From Nocardioides panaciterrulae (GTDB taxonomy: Bacteria; Actinomycetota; Actinomycetes; Propionibacteriales; Nocardioidaceae): 64,000 nucleotides of DNA. The stretch is taken from positions 806,001 through 870,000 of the forward strand of contig NZ_JACCBG010000001.1 of assembly GCF_013409645.1 (NCBI RefSeq). Reading direction: 5' to 3'. The notes beneath the pieces were generated by a model, which was not told the DNA's origin, ran no database searches, and was given only the letters and a program-made list of their open reading frames with translations. The position numbers were made by a program, and so were the translations under genes. Each line of letters starts with the position of its first letter. The first letter of the stretch is position 1. Shown here one piece after another: positions 7,461 through 20,723 of this stretch.

Positions 7461-7910
7461 ATGCCGACCGTGGAGAAGGTTTCGAGGACCGACGCCGGGC
7501 TCGCCGCCGAGCTCCGGCTGTCGGTCATGCGCCTGCGCCGGCGGCTCGCCAACGAGCGTCACCCCGGCAACGAGCTGAGCATGAACCAGATGGCCGTGCT
7601 CGGCTGCCTCTACCGCAACGGGGACCTGCCCATCGGTGAGCTCGCCGCCCAGGAGCGGGTGCAGCCGCCGAGCATGACCCGGACCGTCAACTGCCTCGAG
7701 GAGGACGGGTACGTCGCCCGCCGCCCCCACGAGACCGACCGGCGCCAGGTGCTGGTGACCCTCACCGACACCGGCCGCGAGACCCTCCTGGCCGACCGCG
7801 CCCGCCGCGACGCCTGGCTGGCCCGGCAGCTGCGCGACCTCGCGCCCGAGGAGCGTGCCGTGCTCCGGCAGGCCGCCCCGATCCTCGACCGCCTCGCCCA
7901 ACGCGACTGA
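7461..7910 (+). CDS. MarR-family transcriptional regulator
   Basis: A 149-residue winged-helix regulator. The DNA-binding core includes LSMNQMAVLGCLYR, IGELAAQERVQPPSMTRTVNCLEEDGYVARR and the wing (DRRQVLVTLTDTG); dimerisation helices flank it. The start at 7461 is favoured because an inverted-repeat operator covers the alternative ATG at 7443 and a -10 box lies exactly 6 nt before 7461. The gene is 21 nt upstream of an MFS exporter, the usual arrangement for a regulator that senses the exporter's substrate. The ligand is unknown. Confidence 0.92.
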   Translation: MPTVEKVSRTDAGLAAELRLSVMRLRRRLANERHPGNELSMNQMAVLGCLYRNGDLPIGELAAQERVQPPSMTRTVNCLEEDGYVARRPHETDRRQVLVTLTDTGRETLLADRARRDAWLARQLRDLAPEERAVLRQAAPILDRLAQRD

Positions 7911-7931
7911 CCTAAGGACCGATCGACACCC

Positions 7932-9236
7932 TTGAGCCCCACGTTCCGCGCCCTCGCCAACCCGAACTACCGCCGCTACCTCCTCGGGAGCGTGGTGTCG
8001 AACACCGGCACCTGGATGCAGCGGGTGGCGCAGGACTGGCTGGTGCTGGAGCTGTCCGGGCAGAGCGGTACGGCGATCGGCATCACCACCGGCCTGCAGT
8101 TCCTCCCGGTGCTGCTGCTCTCGCCGTACGCCGGCGTGATCGCCGACCGGATGCCCAAGCGGCGGCTGCTGCAGCTGACCCAGCTGGCGATGGCGGCGAC
8201 CTCCCTGCTGCTCGGCGTGATCGCCGTGGCCGGGGTGGCCCAGACCTGGCACGTCTACGTGCTCGCCTTCGTCTTCGGCATCGGCTCGGCCTTCGACGCA
8301 CCGGCCCGCCAGTCGTTCGTCTCCGAGATGGTCGGGCCCGACGACCTCACCAACGCGGTCGGCCTGAACTCCGCGACCTTCAACGTCGCCCGGATCGCGG
8401 GCCCCGGCCTCGCGGGGCTGATGATCGGTGCGCTCGGCGGGGGAGCGCGCGCGACCGGCTGGGTGATCCTGATCAACGCGCTGTCCTACGCCGCGGTGAT
8501 CTACCAGCTGCGGCGGATGGACCCGGCCCTGCTGCACACCGCCGAGCTGCGCCCCCGGACGCCGGGGATGCTGATCGAGGGCGTGCGCTACGTCCGCAGC
8601 CAGCCCAAGATGGTGATGATCTTGATCATGGTGTTCTTCGCGGGCACCTTCGGCATGAACTTCCAGATCACCTCGGCGCTGATGGCCACCAAGGTGTTCG
8701 GCATGGGGGCCGGTGAGTTCGGCATCCTCGGCTCGGCGATGGCGGTCGGCTCGCTGGTCGGCGCGCTGCTGGCGGCCCGCCGCACCCGGATCCGGTTGCG
8801 GCTGCTCGTGCTCGCCGCCCTCGGCTTCGGCGTGGCCAACATCGTCGCCGGCCTGCTCCCGTCGTACCTCGCCTTCGCGGCCTTCGTGCCGCTGATCGGG
8901 CTGTGCACGCTGACCCTGCTCAACTCGGCCAACGCCACCATGCAGCTGGAGTCCGACCCGGCGCTGCGCGGGCGGGTGATGGCGCTCTACATGACCATCG
9001 TGATGGGTGGGACGCCGATCGGCTCGCCGATCATCGGCTGGATCGGGGAGCACGTCGGACCCCGCTGGACCCTGATCTCGGGGGGCGCGCTGACCATCGT
9101 CGGGGTGCTGCTCGCGGTCGCCGTACTAGCACACCTGCAGGGCGGGCTCCGCACCGTTTTGACCCGTGTTCGGCGACCGAGTAATCTCATTCCTCGTGTC
9201 TGGGACGACCAGACCGTTGCGCGTGCTCGGAAATAG
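7932..9236 (+). CDS. MFS transporter, EntS/DHA3-type exporter
   Basis: A 434-residue, 12-segment transporter. The N-terminus SPTFRALANPNYRRYLLG and SNTGTWMQRVAQDWLVLELSG are typical of this exporter branch, followed by IADRMPKRRLLQLTQ, the MFS motif A loop. These proteins expel siderophores or drugs; the cargo here is unknown. The likely start is the TTG at 7932, with AAGGA about 14 nt upstream, longer than usual. It is probably co-transcribed with and controlled by the preceding MarR gene. The promoter of the str operon lies inside its last 80 bases. Confidence 0.9.
   Translation: MSPTFRALANPNYRRYLLGSVVSNTGTWMQRVAQDWLVLELSGQSGTAIGITTGLQFLPVLLLSPYAGVIADRMPKRRLLQLTQLAMAATSLLLGVIAVAGVAQTWHVYVLAFVFGIGSAFDAPARQSFVSEMVGPDDLTNAVGLNSATFNVARIAGPGLAGLMIGALGGGARATGWVILINALSYAAVIYQLRRMDPALLHTAELRPRTPGMLIEGVRYVRSQPKMVMILIMVFFAGTFGMNFQITSALMATKVFGMGAGEFGILGSAMAVGSLVGALLAARRTRIRLRLLVLAALGFGVANIVAGLLPSYLAFAAFVPLIGLCTLTLLNSANATMQLESDPALRGRVMALYMTIVMGGTPIGSPIIGWIGEHVGPRWTLISGGALTIVGVLLAVAVLAHLQGGLRTVLTRVRRPSNLIPRVWDDQTVARARK
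9159..9187 (+). promoter_or_regulatory. promoter of the str operon (rpsL)
   Basis: TTGACC at 9159-9164 and TAATCT at 9182-9187 are 17 nt apart, close to the consensus for the vegetative sigma factor. Initiation near 9194 gives a leader of about 178 nt before rpsL. The promoter lies within the 3' end of the upstream MFS gene. Confidence 0.75.
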
Positions 9237-9371
9237 CCCGCGTCCGAAGCCCCCCGGCTCGGCCGCGAGCGGCGCCAGCACTCATCCAACAGGCACAGGC
9301 AGGACAGGCAACATCATCGTGCCCGGCAAGGCGTCGGGTTCTGACTAGCGAAAAAGAAGGGGAACCACCCG

Positions 9372-9746
9372 GTGCCCACCATTCAGCAGCTGGTCCGCAA
9401 GGGCCGCCAGGACAAGGTGTCGAAGAACAAGACACCTGCCCTCAAGGGATCGCCGCAGCGCCGAGGCGTCTGCACGCGCGTCTACACCACCACCCCGAAG
9501 AAGCCGAACTCCGCCCTCCGCAAGGTCGCCCGTGTGCGCCTGAGCAGCGGCGTCGAGGTCACCGCTTACATCCCGGGTGTGGGCCACAACCTCCAGGAGC
9601 ACTCGATCGTGCTCGTCCGCGGTGGCCGTGTGAAGGACCTTCCCGGTGTCCGTTACAAGATCATCCGCGGCACGCTCGACACCCAGGGCGTGAAGAACCG
9701 TAAGCAGGCTCGCAGCCGCTACGGCGCCAAGAAGGAGAAGAGCTGA
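9372..9746 (+). CDS. rpsL: 30S ribosomal protein S12
   Basis: A 124-residue decoding-centre protein, first gene of the str operon. [17 protein letters not shown] and the [11 protein letters not shown] loop identify it. K43 and K88 are both present, the wild-type residues associated with streptomycin sensitivity, and D89 is the residue methylthiolated by RimO in other bacteria. The GTG start has a GAAGGGG site about 8 nt upstream. It is followed after 1 nt by rpsG. Confidence 0.98.
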   Translation: MPTIQQLVRKGRQDKVSKNKTPALKGSPQRRGVCTRVYTTTPKKPNSALRKVARVRLSSGVEVTAYIPGVGHNLQEHSIVLVRGGRVKDLPGVRYKIIRGTLDTQGVKNRKQARSRYGAKKEKS

Positions 9747-9747
9747 T

Positions 9748-10218
9748 ATGCCGCGCAAGGGTCCCGCGCCGAAGCGCCCGATCGACATCGACCCCGTCTA
9801 CGGCTCGCAGCTGGTCTCCCAGCTCGTCAGCAAGATCCTCCAGGACGGCAAGAAGCAGGTCGCGCAGCGCATCGTCTACAGCGCCCTCGAGGGCTGCCGG
9901 GAGAAGACCGGCACCGACCCGGTGCTGACGCTCAAGCGTGCTCTCGACAACGTCAAGCCGGCCATCGAGGTCAAGCCCCGCCGCGTCGGCGGCGCCACCT
10001 ACCAGGTGCCGATCGAGGTCAAGGGCACGCGCGGCACCACGCTGGCGCTGCGCTGGCTGGTCGGCTACGCCCAGGACCGTCGCGAGAAGACCATGTCCGA
10101 GCGCCTGATGAACGAGATCCTCGATGCCTCCAACGGCCTCGGTGCGGCCGTGAAGCGTCGCGAGGACACCCACAAGATGGCCGAGTCCAACAAGGCCTTC
10201 TCCCACTACCGCTGGTGA
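9748..10218 (+). CDS. rpsG: 30S ribosomal protein S7
   Basis: A 156-residue primary 16S rRNA-binding protein of the 30S head and the usual translational repressor of the str operon. Recognised from [28 protein letters not shown] and the C-terminal [20 protein letters not shown]. It starts 1 nt after rpsL, consistent with coupled translation. An 88-nt GC-rich gap with a possible hairpin separates it from fusA. Confidence 0.98.
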   Translation: MPRKGPAPKRPIDIDPVYGSQLVSQLVSKILQDGKKQVAQRIVYSALEGCREKTGTDPVLTLKRALDNVKPAIEVKPRRVGGATYQVPIEVKGTRGTTLALRWLVGYAQDRREKTMSERLMNEILDASNGLGAAVKRREDTHKMAESNKAFSHYRW

Positions 10219-10306
10219 CCGTACGGCGGTGCCGGCCCGCCACCGCGGGCGGGCGCCGCCGGTCGCCAGACCATCAACACTTCCACCGAGGGGATCACGA
10301 CTAACC

Positions 10307-12418
<2,112 letters not shown>

Positions 12419-12488
12419 TCGCCCGTGACCCTCGGCACCACCCCTTTTCAGTACGAGTCAAGTACCAACACACCAGGAGGAGCCCACC

Positions 12489-13682
<1,194 letters not shown>

Positions 13683-13714
13683 TCCCCGCTGGTCGCTGAC
13701 CAGCTGCTTTTCAC

Positions 13715-13750
13715 CAGCACGGCCCCGGACCTCGGTCCGGGGCCGTGCTG
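13715..13750 (+). terminator. str operon terminator
   Basis: A perfect 17-bp stem (CAGCACGGCCCCGGACC and its complement) with a 2-nt loop, 32 nt after the tuf stop. There is no T-run, as is usual for actinobacterial terminators. Confidence 0.85.
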
Positions 13751-13802
13751 CATGTCCGGTCACGGTTAGGGCCACGGCCATGGTCACGGGAGAATGACGC
13801 CG

Positions 13803-14531
13803 ATGAACGACGCCCAGGGCGTGCGGCCCGCGCGCCCGCACCACAAGCTGACCGAGGACGGCCGCCGGATGCGGGAGGTGCTGTCCTACTCGCGTCGCGG
13901 GAACCGGTTCACCCCCCGCCAGCAGGCCGGCTGGGACGCCCACCACGAGGCGTGGGTGGTGCCCGACGAGGCGGTCGACCGGCCCGGGTTCGCCTGGCGC
14001 GACTGGTTCGGCCGCGAGGCCCCGCTGGTCGTCGAGATCGGCTCGGGGATCGGTGAGGCCACCGCGGCGTTGGCCGCCGCCCGCCCGTCGTACGACGTGC
14101 TCGCCTTCGAGGTCTGGCGGCCAGGGGTGGCCGACGCCCTCGGCCGGGTGGGGGAGGCCGGGGCCACCAACGTCCGGTTCTGCTCGGTCGACGCGGTCTG
14201 GTCGATGGAGCACCTGGTCGCTCCCGGCAGCCTCGCCGAGCTGTGGACGTTCTTCCCGGACCCGTGGCACAAGACGCGCCACCACAAGCGCCGGCTGGTC
14301 ACGCCCGAGTTCGCGGCCCTCGCCGCCTCGCGCCTGGCCCCGGGAGCCTGCTGGCGGCTGGCGACCGACTGGGCCGACTACGCCCGGCAGATGGTCGAGG
14401 TGCTCGACGCCGAGCCCGCCCTCCGCGGCGGCGTCGTGGAACGCTGGGCGGACCGTCCGGTGACCCGGTTCGAGCGCAAGGGCCTCACCGCCGGCCGCGC
14501 CATCACCGACCTGCGCTACACCCGCGTCTGA
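13803..14531 (+). CDS. trmB: tRNA (guanine-N7-)-methyltransferase
   Basis: A 242-residue class I SAM-dependent enzyme that makes m7G46 in tRNA variable loops. The SAM-binding motif is EIGSGIGE (residues 78-85) and the family signature [17 protein letters not shown] is present, followed by the C-terminal TRFERKGL. The ATG at 13803 is favoured over 13794 because the GGGAGA site is about 10 nt from the former and directly abuts the latter. It is transcribed downstream of the tuf terminator. Confidence 0.95.
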   Translation: MNDAQGVRPARPHHKLTEDGRRMREVLSYSRRGNRFTPRQQAGWDAHHEAWVVPDEAVDRPGFAWRDWFGREAPLVVEIGSGIGEATAALAAARPSYDVLAFEVWRPGVADALGRVGEAGATNVRFCSVDAVWSMEHLVAPGSLAELWTFFPDPWHKTRHHKRRLVTPEFAALAASRLAPGACWRLATDWADYARQMVEVLDAEPALRGGVVERWADRPVTRFERKGLTAGRAITDLRYTRV

Positions 14532-14585
14532 GCGGTGAGCCGCCCGGACCTCGAGCCGGGTCTCCCGTGGGCAGGTCCGGCGGGA

Positions 14586-14643
14586 GGCCCAACTCAACCC
14601 GGTGGGAGGCCCAACTCGACCCGGCGGGGGGCCCAACTCAACG
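14586..14643. repeat. 22-bp-pitch GGCCCAACTC array, 3 copies
   Basis: GGCCCAACTC starts at 14586, 14608 and 14630, two exact 22-bp steps, all in one orientation. Copies one and three extend to GGCCCAACTCAAC; copy two has CGAC. The array lies between trmB and the cyclic-nucleotide domain gene, 55 nt after the trmB stop. Confidence 0.93.
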
Positions 14644-14764
14644 TGGGGGTTCGGCGATTCTCTGGACCCCGTCCGCGCGCGACGGGTAGGTTCGCGCCGC
14701 ACCGTGAGCCGCGCGCTCCCCGAGGGGGAGCGGGGGCCCGGCGGTCCGTGAGAGGGAGGCCCCG

Positions 14765-15181
14765 ATGAGCGAGAAGTCCGAGCTGGAGAACAGGCTCGCC
14801 GCGCTCCCGATCTTCGCGGGGCTGTCCCGGCGCCAGCTCGGCAAGCTGGTCGACCAGTCCAAGCGGGTGCCGCACCCGGCCGGCCGGGAGGTGGCCACCG
14901 AGGGGGAGGGCGCGCTCGCGCTGCACCTGATCCTGTCGGGCAAGGCTGAGGTGACGCGGCACGGCAAGGCGGTGCGCACCCTCGGTGAGGGCGACTACTT
15001 CGGCGAGATCAGCATGATCGACGGCCGCCGCCGCTCCGCGACGGTCACCGCGAGCACCGAGCTGACCACGCTGGCGGTGCCGCACGCGGTGTTCGAGAGG
15101 CTGCTGCGCGATGACGCCGGCTTCGCCCTCGAGCTGCTCAAGGTGCTCTGCGGTCGCCTCCGCGAGTCCGAGCCGGCCTGA
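14765..15181 (+). CDS. single-domain cyclic-nucleotide-binding protein
   Basis: A 138-residue protein consisting almost entirely of a cNMP-binding (CAP-type) domain. [31 protein letters not shown] and [12 protein letters not shown] include the phosphate-binding cassette with its Glu and Arg. It lacks the C-terminal helix-turn-helix of Crp, so it cannot act as a Crp-type DNA-binding activator alone. It may sense cAMP and act through a partner, but that is inference. A GGGAGG site is well placed before the ATG. Confidence 0.85.
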   Translation: MSEKSELENRLAALPIFAGLSRRQLGKLVDQSKRVPHPAGREVATEGEGALALHLILSGKAEVTRHGKAVRTLGEGDYFGEISMIDGRRRSATVTASTELTTLAVPHAVFERLLRDDAGFALELLKVLCGRLRESEPA

Positions 15182-15682
15182 CCCGACACCGCCCAGGGCC
15201 TGGTCCTGGGTCGGCCGGACACGGGACCAGACGCGGGGCCAGACGCGGGCCCCGACGGGGGGTGAGACCCCGCCTGAGTCGTCCCCGGCGGACTCGATTT
15301 GGCGCTGTCCGGGATCTCTGCCAAGATAGTCCGGTTGCTCCGGCGGGTTGCCGGGGTGCGGCCACAACACCTTGATTCCTGAATCGCGTCTCCCTTTCGA
15401 GATCGTCTTCCGGTGCCTGGCGTGCGGTCGCACCGGTCTCGCAGTGATGCGAGAAGGAGACCCGGTTCAGCCCGACGAACCCGTCGGGCGCCACCAAACA
15501 ACACAGCGAGACCCCGGTCTTGTGTCGCGCTCAGTCCAGGCGACACGCCCGACCGCGGGGGTCGGTGAAGCGGGTGGTGGAGCAGGGCGGCAGGGCCTCA
15601 CCCGGGGCCTGGTCGAGAAACCAAGGCACGCGGTTCCGGCTCGCAAGGGCTGGTACGAGATGACTAAGGACGAGAGAGACCT
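15182..15682 (+). other. long structured leader upstream of rpsJ
   Basis: This 501-bp gap contains no convincing gene. A weak hairpin at 15192-15210 may end the upstream transcript. A GATAGT box at 15325-15330 could be the S10-operon -10 element, with only a poor -35. The rest folds into discrete stems: GATTC-ct-GAATC at 15374-15385, CTCGCA-gtga-TGCGAG at 15438-15453 with a GNRA-type loop, and GCCCGACG-aacc-CGTCGGGC at 15470-15489. About 350 nt of leader RNA would precede rpsJ. An autoregulatory site for an S10-operon protein (L4 in other bacteria) is a reasonable guess. Confidence 0.5.
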
Positions 15683-15991
15683 ATGGCGGGACAGAAGATC
15701 CGCATCAGGCTCAAGGCCTATGACCACGAGGTGATCGACACCTCGGCGCGCAAGATCGTGGACACCGTCACCCGTACGGGTGCCAAGGTCGCCGGCCCCG
15801 TGCCGCTGCCGACCGAGAAGAACGTGTACTGCGTCATCCGCTCGCCCCACAAGTACAAGGACTCCCGCGAGCACTTCGAGATGCGCACCCACAAGCGCCT
15901 CATCGACATCATCGACCCCACGCCGAAGACCGTCGACTCGCTGATGCGGCTCGACCTTCCCGCCGGTGTCGACATCGAGATCAAGCTCTGA
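15683..15991 (+). CDS. rpsJ: 30S ribosomal protein S10
   Basis: A 102-residue protein of the 30S head, also NusE in transcription antitermination. [17 protein letters not shown] at the N-terminus and [20 protein letters not shown] identify it. It opens the S10 operon behind a leader of several hundred nucleotides and is followed after 11 nt by rplC. GAGAGA lies about 6 nt before the ATG. Confidence 0.98.
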   Translation: MAGQKIRIRLKAYDHEVIDTSARKIVDTVTRTGAKVAGPVPLPTEKNVYCVIRSPHKYKDSREHFEMRTHKRLIDIIDPTPKTVDSLMRLDLPAGVDIEIKL

Positions 15992-16002
15992 GGTCTGACG
16001 AG

Positions 16003-16662
16003 ATGACTTTCGAACGCAACGTGAAGGGCCTGCTGGGCACCAAGCTCGGCATGACCCAGGTGTGGGACGACAACAACCGCATCGTCCCCGTGACCGTGAT
16101 CGACGCGCGCACCAACGTGGTCACCCAGGTCCGCCAGCCCACCACCGACGGCTACAACGCCGTCCAGGTCGGCTTCGGCGAGATCGACGGCCGCAAGGTC
16201 AACAAGCCGCGCGCCGGACACTTCGCCAAGGCCGGCACCACCGTGCGCCGGCACCTGGTGGAGATCCGCACCGCTGACGCCTCGGCCTACGAGGTCGGCC
16301 AGGAGCTGGCCGTCGACACCTTCGCCGCCGGCGACGAGATCGACGTGACCGGCACCAGCAAGGGCAAGGGCTTCGCCGGAACGATGAAGCGTCACGGCTT
16401 CTCCGGCGTGTCCGCCTCGCACGGTGCCCACCGCAACCACCGCAAGCCCGGTTCGATCGGCGCCTGCGCCACGCCGGGCCGTGTCTTCAAGGGTGTGCGG
16501 ATGGCCGGGCGCATGGGTGCCGACACCGTCACCACCCAGAACGTCACCGTCCACGCGGTCGACGCCGACAAGGGCCTGATCCTGCTCAAGGGCGCCGTTC
16601 CCGGCCCCAAGGGTGGTCTCGTGGTCCTGCGCTCGGCCGCCAAGAAGATCCAGGAGGCGTGA
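16003..16662 (+). CDS. rplC: 50S ribosomal protein L3
   Basis: A 219-residue protein that binds 23S rRNA near the peptidyl transferase centre. [35 protein letters not shown] and [11 protein letters not shown] are diagnostic. It lies between rpsJ and rplD, with 2 nt to the rplD ATG. Confidence 0.98.
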   Translation: MTFERNVKGLLGTKLGMTQVWDDNNRIVPVTVIDARTNVVTQVRQPTTDGYNAVQVGFGEIDGRKVNKPRAGHFAKAGTTVRRHLVEIRTADASAYEVGQELAVDTFAAGDEIDVTGTSKGKGFAGTMKRHGFSGVSASHGAHRNHRKPGSIGACATPGRVFKGVRMAGRMGADTVTTQNVTVHAVDADKGLILLKGAVPGPKGGLVVLRSAAKKIQEA

Positions 16663-16664
16663 GC

Positions 16665-17303
16665 ATGGCCACCGATAACGCAGCCAAGGTCGGGACCGTC
16701 AAGGTCGACCTGCCCGCCGAGATCTTCGACGTGGCGGTCAACGTCCCGCTGATCCACCAGGTCGTGGTCGCCCAGCAGGCGGCTGCCCGCCAGGGCACGC
16801 ACTCCACCAAGACCCGCGGCGAGGTCCGCGGCGGTGGCAAGAAGCCCTACAAGCAGAAGGGGACCGGCCGCGCGCGCCAGGGCTCGACCCGCGCGCCGCA
16901 GTTCGCCGGCGGTGGCACCGTCCACGGCCCGCAGCCCCGCAGCTACGACCAGCGCACGCCCAAGAAGATGAAGGCCGCCGCTCTGCGTGGCGCCCTCTCC
17001 GACCGGGCCCGCAACGACCGCATCCACGTCGTGGACTCGCTCGTCTCCGGTGACAAGCCGTCGACGAAGGCCGCCCTCGCCGCACTGACCGGCCTCTCGG
17101 AGCGCTCGCGCTTCCTGCTGGTCCTCGAGCGCACCGACTCCCTCACCTGGCTGTCGCTGCGCAACGCGCCCGAGGTTCACATCGTGGCCGTCGACCAGCT
17201 CAACACCTACGACGTGCTGGCGTCCGACGACGTCGTCTTCACCCAGGGCGCGTACGACGCGTTCGTGAACGGCACCGCGTCGGCGAAGGAGGCTGACAAG
17301 TGA
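16665..17303 (+). CDS. rplD: 50S ribosomal protein L4
   Basis: A 212-residue protein lining the exit tunnel. In enterobacteria it represses its own S10 operon; whether it does so here is unknown. The tunnel loop [21 protein letters not shown] is preserved. The ATG at 16665 has AGGAGG at a 7-nt distance; a GTG at 16659 would be too close to it. It overlaps rplW by 4 nt. Confidence 0.97.
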   Translation: MATDNAAKVGTVKVDLPAEIFDVAVNVPLIHQVVVAQQAAARQGTHSTKTRGEVRGGGKKPYKQKGTGRARQGSTRAPQFAGGGTVHGPQPRSYDQRTPKKMKAAALRGALSDRARNDRIHVVDSLVSGDKPSTKAALAALTGLSERSRFLLVLERTDSLTWLSLRNAPEVHIVAVDQLNTYDVLASDDVVFTQGAYDAFVNGTASAKEADK

Positions 17304-17605
17304 GCACCCTGCACAAGGACCACCGCGACGTGCTGATCGCGCCGGTCGTGTCCGAGAAGAGCTACGGCCTGCTCGACGCGAACAAGTACACGTTCATCGT
17401 GCGCCCGGACGCCAACAAGACCGAGATCAAGATCGCGGTCGAGAAGGTGTTCAACGTCAAGGTCACCTCGGTCAACACGATCAACCGTCAGGGCAAGACG
17501 CGTCGGACGCGCAACGGCTTGGGCAAGCGCTCGAACACCAAGCGCGCGATCGTCAGCCTCGCCGAGGGCCACCGCATCGACATCTTCGGCAGCTCCGTCT
17601 CCTGA
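17300..17605 (+). CDS. rplW: 50S ribosomal protein L23
   Basis: A 101-residue protein at the tunnel exit that docks trigger factor and [20 protein letters not shown] and the extended loop [19 protein letters not shown] are typical. Its GTG overlaps the rplD stop in a GTGA arrangement, which suggests translational coupling. Confidence 0.98.
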   Translation: MSTLHKDHRDVLIAPVVSEKSYGLLDANKYTFIVRPDANKTEIKIAVEKVFNVKVTSVNTINRQGKTRRTRNGLGKRSNTKRAIVSLAEGHRIDIFGSSVS

Positions 17606-17631
17606 CCGGGCCTGGACAAGAGGACTGAGAA

Positions 17632-18465
17632 ATGGCTATCCGCAAGTACAAGCCGACCACCCCGGGTCGCCGGGGTTCGTCGGTCGCCGACTTCGTCGAG
17701 GTGACCCGGACCACGCCGGAGAAGTCGCTGACGCGTCCGCTGCCCAAGAAGGGCGGCCGCAACAACCAGGGCCGGATCACCACCCGGCACCAGGGTGGCG
17801 GTCACAAGCGCGCCTACCGCATCATCGACTTCCGTCGCTACGACAAGGACGGCGTCCCGGCGAAGGTCGCGCACATCGAGTACGACCCGAACCGCACCGC
17901 GCGCATCGCGCTGCTGCACTACGCCGACGGCGAGAAGCGCTACATCATCGCGCCTCGGGACCTGGCGCAGGGCGTGGCGGTGGAGTCGGGCCCGACGGCC
18001 GACATCAAGCCGGGCAACAACCTCCCGCTGCGCAACATCCCGGTCGGTACGACGATCCACTGCGTGGAGCTGCGTCCCGGTGGCGGTGCGAAGATCGCCC
18101 GCTCCGCCGGCATGAGCGCCCAGCTGGTGGCCCGCGAGGGCTCCCGCGCCACGCTGCGCATGCCCTCGGGCGAGATGCGCTTCGTCGACGTGCGCTGCCG
18201 CGCGACGGTCGGCGAGGTCGGCAACGCCGAGCAGTCGAACATCAACTGGGGCAAGGCCGGCCGCATGCGCTGGAAGGGCAAGCGCCCGACCGTCCGCGGC
18301 GTCGTCATGAACCCGGTCGACCACCCGCACGGTGGTGGTGAGGGCAAGACCTCCGGTGGTCGCCACCCGGTCTCCCCCTGGGGCAAGCCCGAGGGCCGCA
18401 CGCGCAAGCGCAAGGCCTCCGACTCCCAGATCATCCGTCGCCGCAAGACCGGCAAGAAGCGCTGA
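17632..18465 (+). CDS. rplB: 50S ribosomal protein L2
   Basis: A 277-residue protein required for subunit association and the peptidyl transferase centre. [17 protein letters not shown] contains the conserved essential histidine region; the C-terminus is basic ([21 protein letters not shown]). It starts 26 nt after rplW. Confidence 0.98.
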   Translation: MAIRKYKPTTPGRRGSSVADFVEVTRTTPEKSLTRPLPKKGGRNNQGRITTRHQGGGHKRAYRIIDFRRYDKDGVPAKVAHIEYDPNRTARIALLHYADGEKRYIIAPRDLAQGVAVESGPTADIKPGNNLPLRNIPVGTTIHCVELRPGGGAKIARSAGMSAQLVAREGSRATLRMPSGEMRFVDVRCRATVGEVGNAEQSNINWGKAGRMRWKGKRPTVRGVVMNPVDHPHGGGEGKTSGGRHPVSPWGKPEGRTRKRKASDSQIIRRRKTGKKR

Positions 18466-18481
18466 GTAGGGAAGTAACGAG

Positions 18482-18763
18482 ATGCCTCGCAGCCTGAAGA
18501 AGGGCCCCTTCGTCGACGGCCACCTGATGAAGAAGGTGGACGCGGAGAACGACAAGGGCAGCCACAACGTCATCAAGACGTGGTCGCGCCGCTCGATGAT
18601 CGTGCCGGCCATGATCGGCCACACGATCGCCGTGCACGACGGCCGTAAGCACGTTCCCGTGTTCGTCACCGACTCGATGGTCGGTCACAAGCTCGGCGAG
18701 TTTGCCCCCACCCGCACCTACCGCGGGCACGTGAAGGAAGACCGGAAGGGCCGCCGCCGCTGA
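18482..18763 (+). CDS. rpsS: 30S ribosomal protein S19
   Basis: A 93-residue protein of the 30S head near the A site. [19 protein letters not shown] and [16 protein letters not shown] are diagnostic. It lies 16 nt after rplB and 37 nt before rplV. Confidence 0.98.
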   Translation: MPRSLKKGPFVDGHLMKKVDAENDKGSHNVIKTWSRRSMIVPAMIGHTIAVHDGRKHVPVFVTDSMVGHKLGEFAPTRTYRGHVKEDRKGRRR

Positions 18764-18800
18764 GGCGGTGGACCCATAAGGAAACTGGAGAAACGAGCTA

Positions 18801-19229
18801 ATGAGCGTTACCGAGCGTAGGCGCGTCAGCGCCCGCCGCGAGTCGCTGCTCGGCGACCAGCCGGGAGCCTTCGCGAGCGCCCGCTTCGTGCGGATCTCGC
18901 CGATGAAGGCCCGTCGCGTCGTCGACATGGTCCGCGGCCTTCCCGTCGACGATGCGCTGGCCCTGCTGCAGTTCGCGCCGCAGGCCGCCTCGGAGACCGT
19001 CTACAAGGTGCTGGAGAGTGCCGTCGCCAACGCCGAGACCACCGAGAGTCTCGACCGCGGTGACCTGGTCGTCAGCGTCGGCCGTGTGGACGAGGGGCCG
19101 ACGATGAAGCGCTGGCGTCCGCGTGCGCAGGGCCGCGCCACGCGGATCAACAAGCGCACGAGCCACATCACGCTGGCGGTCCAGCCGGCCGACGTGGTCG
19201 CCGACAGCAAGAAGGGCGGTTCCAAGTAA
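18801..19229 (+). CDS. rplV: 50S ribosomal protein L22
   Basis: A 142-residue protein whose beta hairpin lines the exit tunnel. [27 protein letters not shown] and the hairpin [14 protein letters not shown] identify it. The N-terminus has about 25 extra residues before the conserved core. Its stop overlaps the rpsC start by 1 nt (TAATG). Confidence 0.97.
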   Translation: MSVTERRRVSARRESLLGDQPGAFASARFVRISPMKARRVVDMVRGLPVDDALALLQFAPQAASETVYKVLESAVANAETTESLDRGDLVVSVGRVDEGPTMKRWRPRAQGRATRINKRTSHITLAVQPADVVADSKKGGSK

Positions 19230-20059
19230 TGGGCCAGAAGATCAACCCGAACGGCTTCCGCCTCGGCATCTCGACGGACCACAAGTCCCGTTGGTACGCC
19301 GACAAGCTGTACAAGTCATACGTCGGCGAGGACGTCGCGATCCGCAAGCTGCTCTCCAAGGGCATGGAGCGGGCCGGCATCGCCAAGGTCGAGATCGAGC
19401 GCACCCGTGACCGCGTGCGGGTGGACATCCACACCGCGCGTCCGGGCATCGTCATCGGTCGCCGTGGCGCCGAGGCCGACCGCATCCGCGGCGAGCTGGA
19501 GAAGCTCACCGGCAAGCAGGTGCAGCTGAACATCCTCGAGGTCAAGCAGCCCGAGATCGACGCGCAGCTGGTCGCCCAGGGCGTCGCCGAGCAGCTCGCC
19601 GGCCGCGTGCAGTTCCGTCGCGCCATGCGCAAGGCGATGCAGACCTCGATGCGTTCCGGTGCCAAGGGCATCCGGATCCAGTGCTCGGGCCGCCTCAACG
19701 GCGCCGAGATGTCGCGCACCGAGTTCTACCGCGAGGGCCGCGTCCCGCTGCACACGCTGCGTGCCGACATCGACTACGGCTTCTACGAGGCCAAGACGAC
19801 CTTCGGCCGGATCGGCGTGAAGGTCTGGATCTACAAGGGCGAGGTCTCCGGGTCGCGCGCCGAGCGCCAGGCCCAGGCCGCTGCCCGCGCCGGCGTCCCC
19901 GGTCGCGGCGGCCGTCCGACGCGCGGTGGGGACCGTCCGTCCCGTGGCACCCGCGGCGACCGCCCGTCCCGCTCGGACCGCGCTGCTGACGCGCCCGCGA
20001 CCGAGGCTCCGGCCCAGGCCGCGGCGCCCGCCACCACCGACGCACCCCAGGAGGGCTGA
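19229..20059 (+). CDS. rpsC: 30S ribosomal protein S3
   Basis: A 276-residue protein at the mRNA entry channel with a KH domain ([17 protein letters not shown]). [13 protein letters not shown] is the conserved N-terminus. Beyond about residue 215 the chain becomes an Arg/Gly then Ala/Pro-rich disordered tail ([18 protein letters not shown]), longer than in E. coli and in line with actinobacterial S3 tails. It is coupled to rplV by a 1-nt overlap. Confidence 0.98.
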   Translation: MGQKINPNGFRLGISTDHKSRWYADKLYKSYVGEDVAIRKLLSKGMERAGIAKVEIERTRDRVRVDIHTARPGIVIGRRGAEADRIRGELEKLTGKQVQLNILEVKQPEIDAQLVAQGVAEQLAGRVQFRRAMRKAMQTSMRSGAKGIRIQCSGRLNGAEMSRTEFYREGRVPLHTLRADIDYGFYEAKTTFGRIGVKVWIYKGEVSGSRAERQAQAAARAGVPGRGGRPTRGGDRPSRGTRGDRPSRSDRAADAPATEAPAQAAAPATTDAPQEG

Positions 20060-20064
20060 CCGTC

Positions 20065-20484
20065 ATGCTGATGCCCCGTCGTGTCAAGCACCGCAAGCAG
20101 CACCACCCCAAGCGGACCGGTGCGGCCAAGGGTGGCACGAAGCTCGCCTTCGGCGACTTCGGCATCCAGGCGGTCGAGAGCCACTACGTGACCAACCGCC
20201 AGATCGAGTCGGCGCGTATCGCGATGACCCGTCACATCAAGCGTGGTGGCAAGGTGTGGATCAACATCTACCCCGACCGCCCGCTGACCAAGAAGCCCGC
20301 CGAGACCCGGATGGGTTCCGGTAAGGGCTCCCCGGAGTGGTGGGTCGCGAACGTCAAGGCCGGCCGCGTCATGTTCGAACTGTCCGGCGTTTCGGAGGAG
20401 ATCGCTCGCGAGGCCATGCGCCGCGCGATGCACAAGCTCCCGATGAAGTGCCGCTTCGTCTCCCGTGAGGCAGGTGAATTCTGA
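20065..20484 (+). CDS. rplP: 50S ribosomal protein L16
   Basis: A 139-residue protein at the A-site finger and P site. [19 protein letters not shown] and [17 protein letters not shown] are diagnostic. The second Met at codon 3 is the start used in many annotations, but 20065 is equally placed 5 nt after rpsC. Its stop overlaps rpmC by 1 nt. Confidence 0.98.
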   Translation: MLMPRRVKHRKQHHPKRTGAAKGGTKLAFGDFGIQAVESHYVTNRQIESARIAMTRHIKRGGKVWINIYPDRPLTKKPAETRMGSGKGSPEWWVANVKAGRVMFELSGVSEEIAREAMRRAMHKLPMKCRFVSREAGEF

Positions 20485-20723
20485 TGGCTACGACTGCTCA
20501 CGAGCTCGACGAGATGACCGACATCGACCTCGAGGCGAAGCTGCGCGAGGCCAAGGAGGAGCTCTTCAACCTCCGCTTCCAGGCGGCCACCGGCCAGCTG
20601 GAGAGCCACGGCCGGCTCCGCACGGTCAAGAAGGACATCGCCCGGATCTACACCGTGGTGCGCGAGCGCGAGCTCGGCATCCGGACCGCGCCGGGCTCCA
20701 GCAACGAGGATGGTGCCGCATGA
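20484..20723 (+). CDS. rpmC: 50S ribosomal protein L29
   Basis: A 79-residue helical-hairpin protein near the tunnel exit. [26 protein letters not shown] is the family core. It overlaps rplP (TGATG) and rpsQ (ATGA), so the three genes are tightly coupled. Confidence 0.97.
   Translation: MATTAHELDEMTDIDLEAKLREAKEELFNLRFQAATGQLESHGRLRTVKKDIARIYTVVRERELGIRTAPGSSNEDGAA

Noticed and set aside
15348..15734. 128-codon frame in the rpsJ leader
   Set aside because: It overlaps the rpsJ start, has no ribosome site and no domain; the region is better explained as structured leader RNA.
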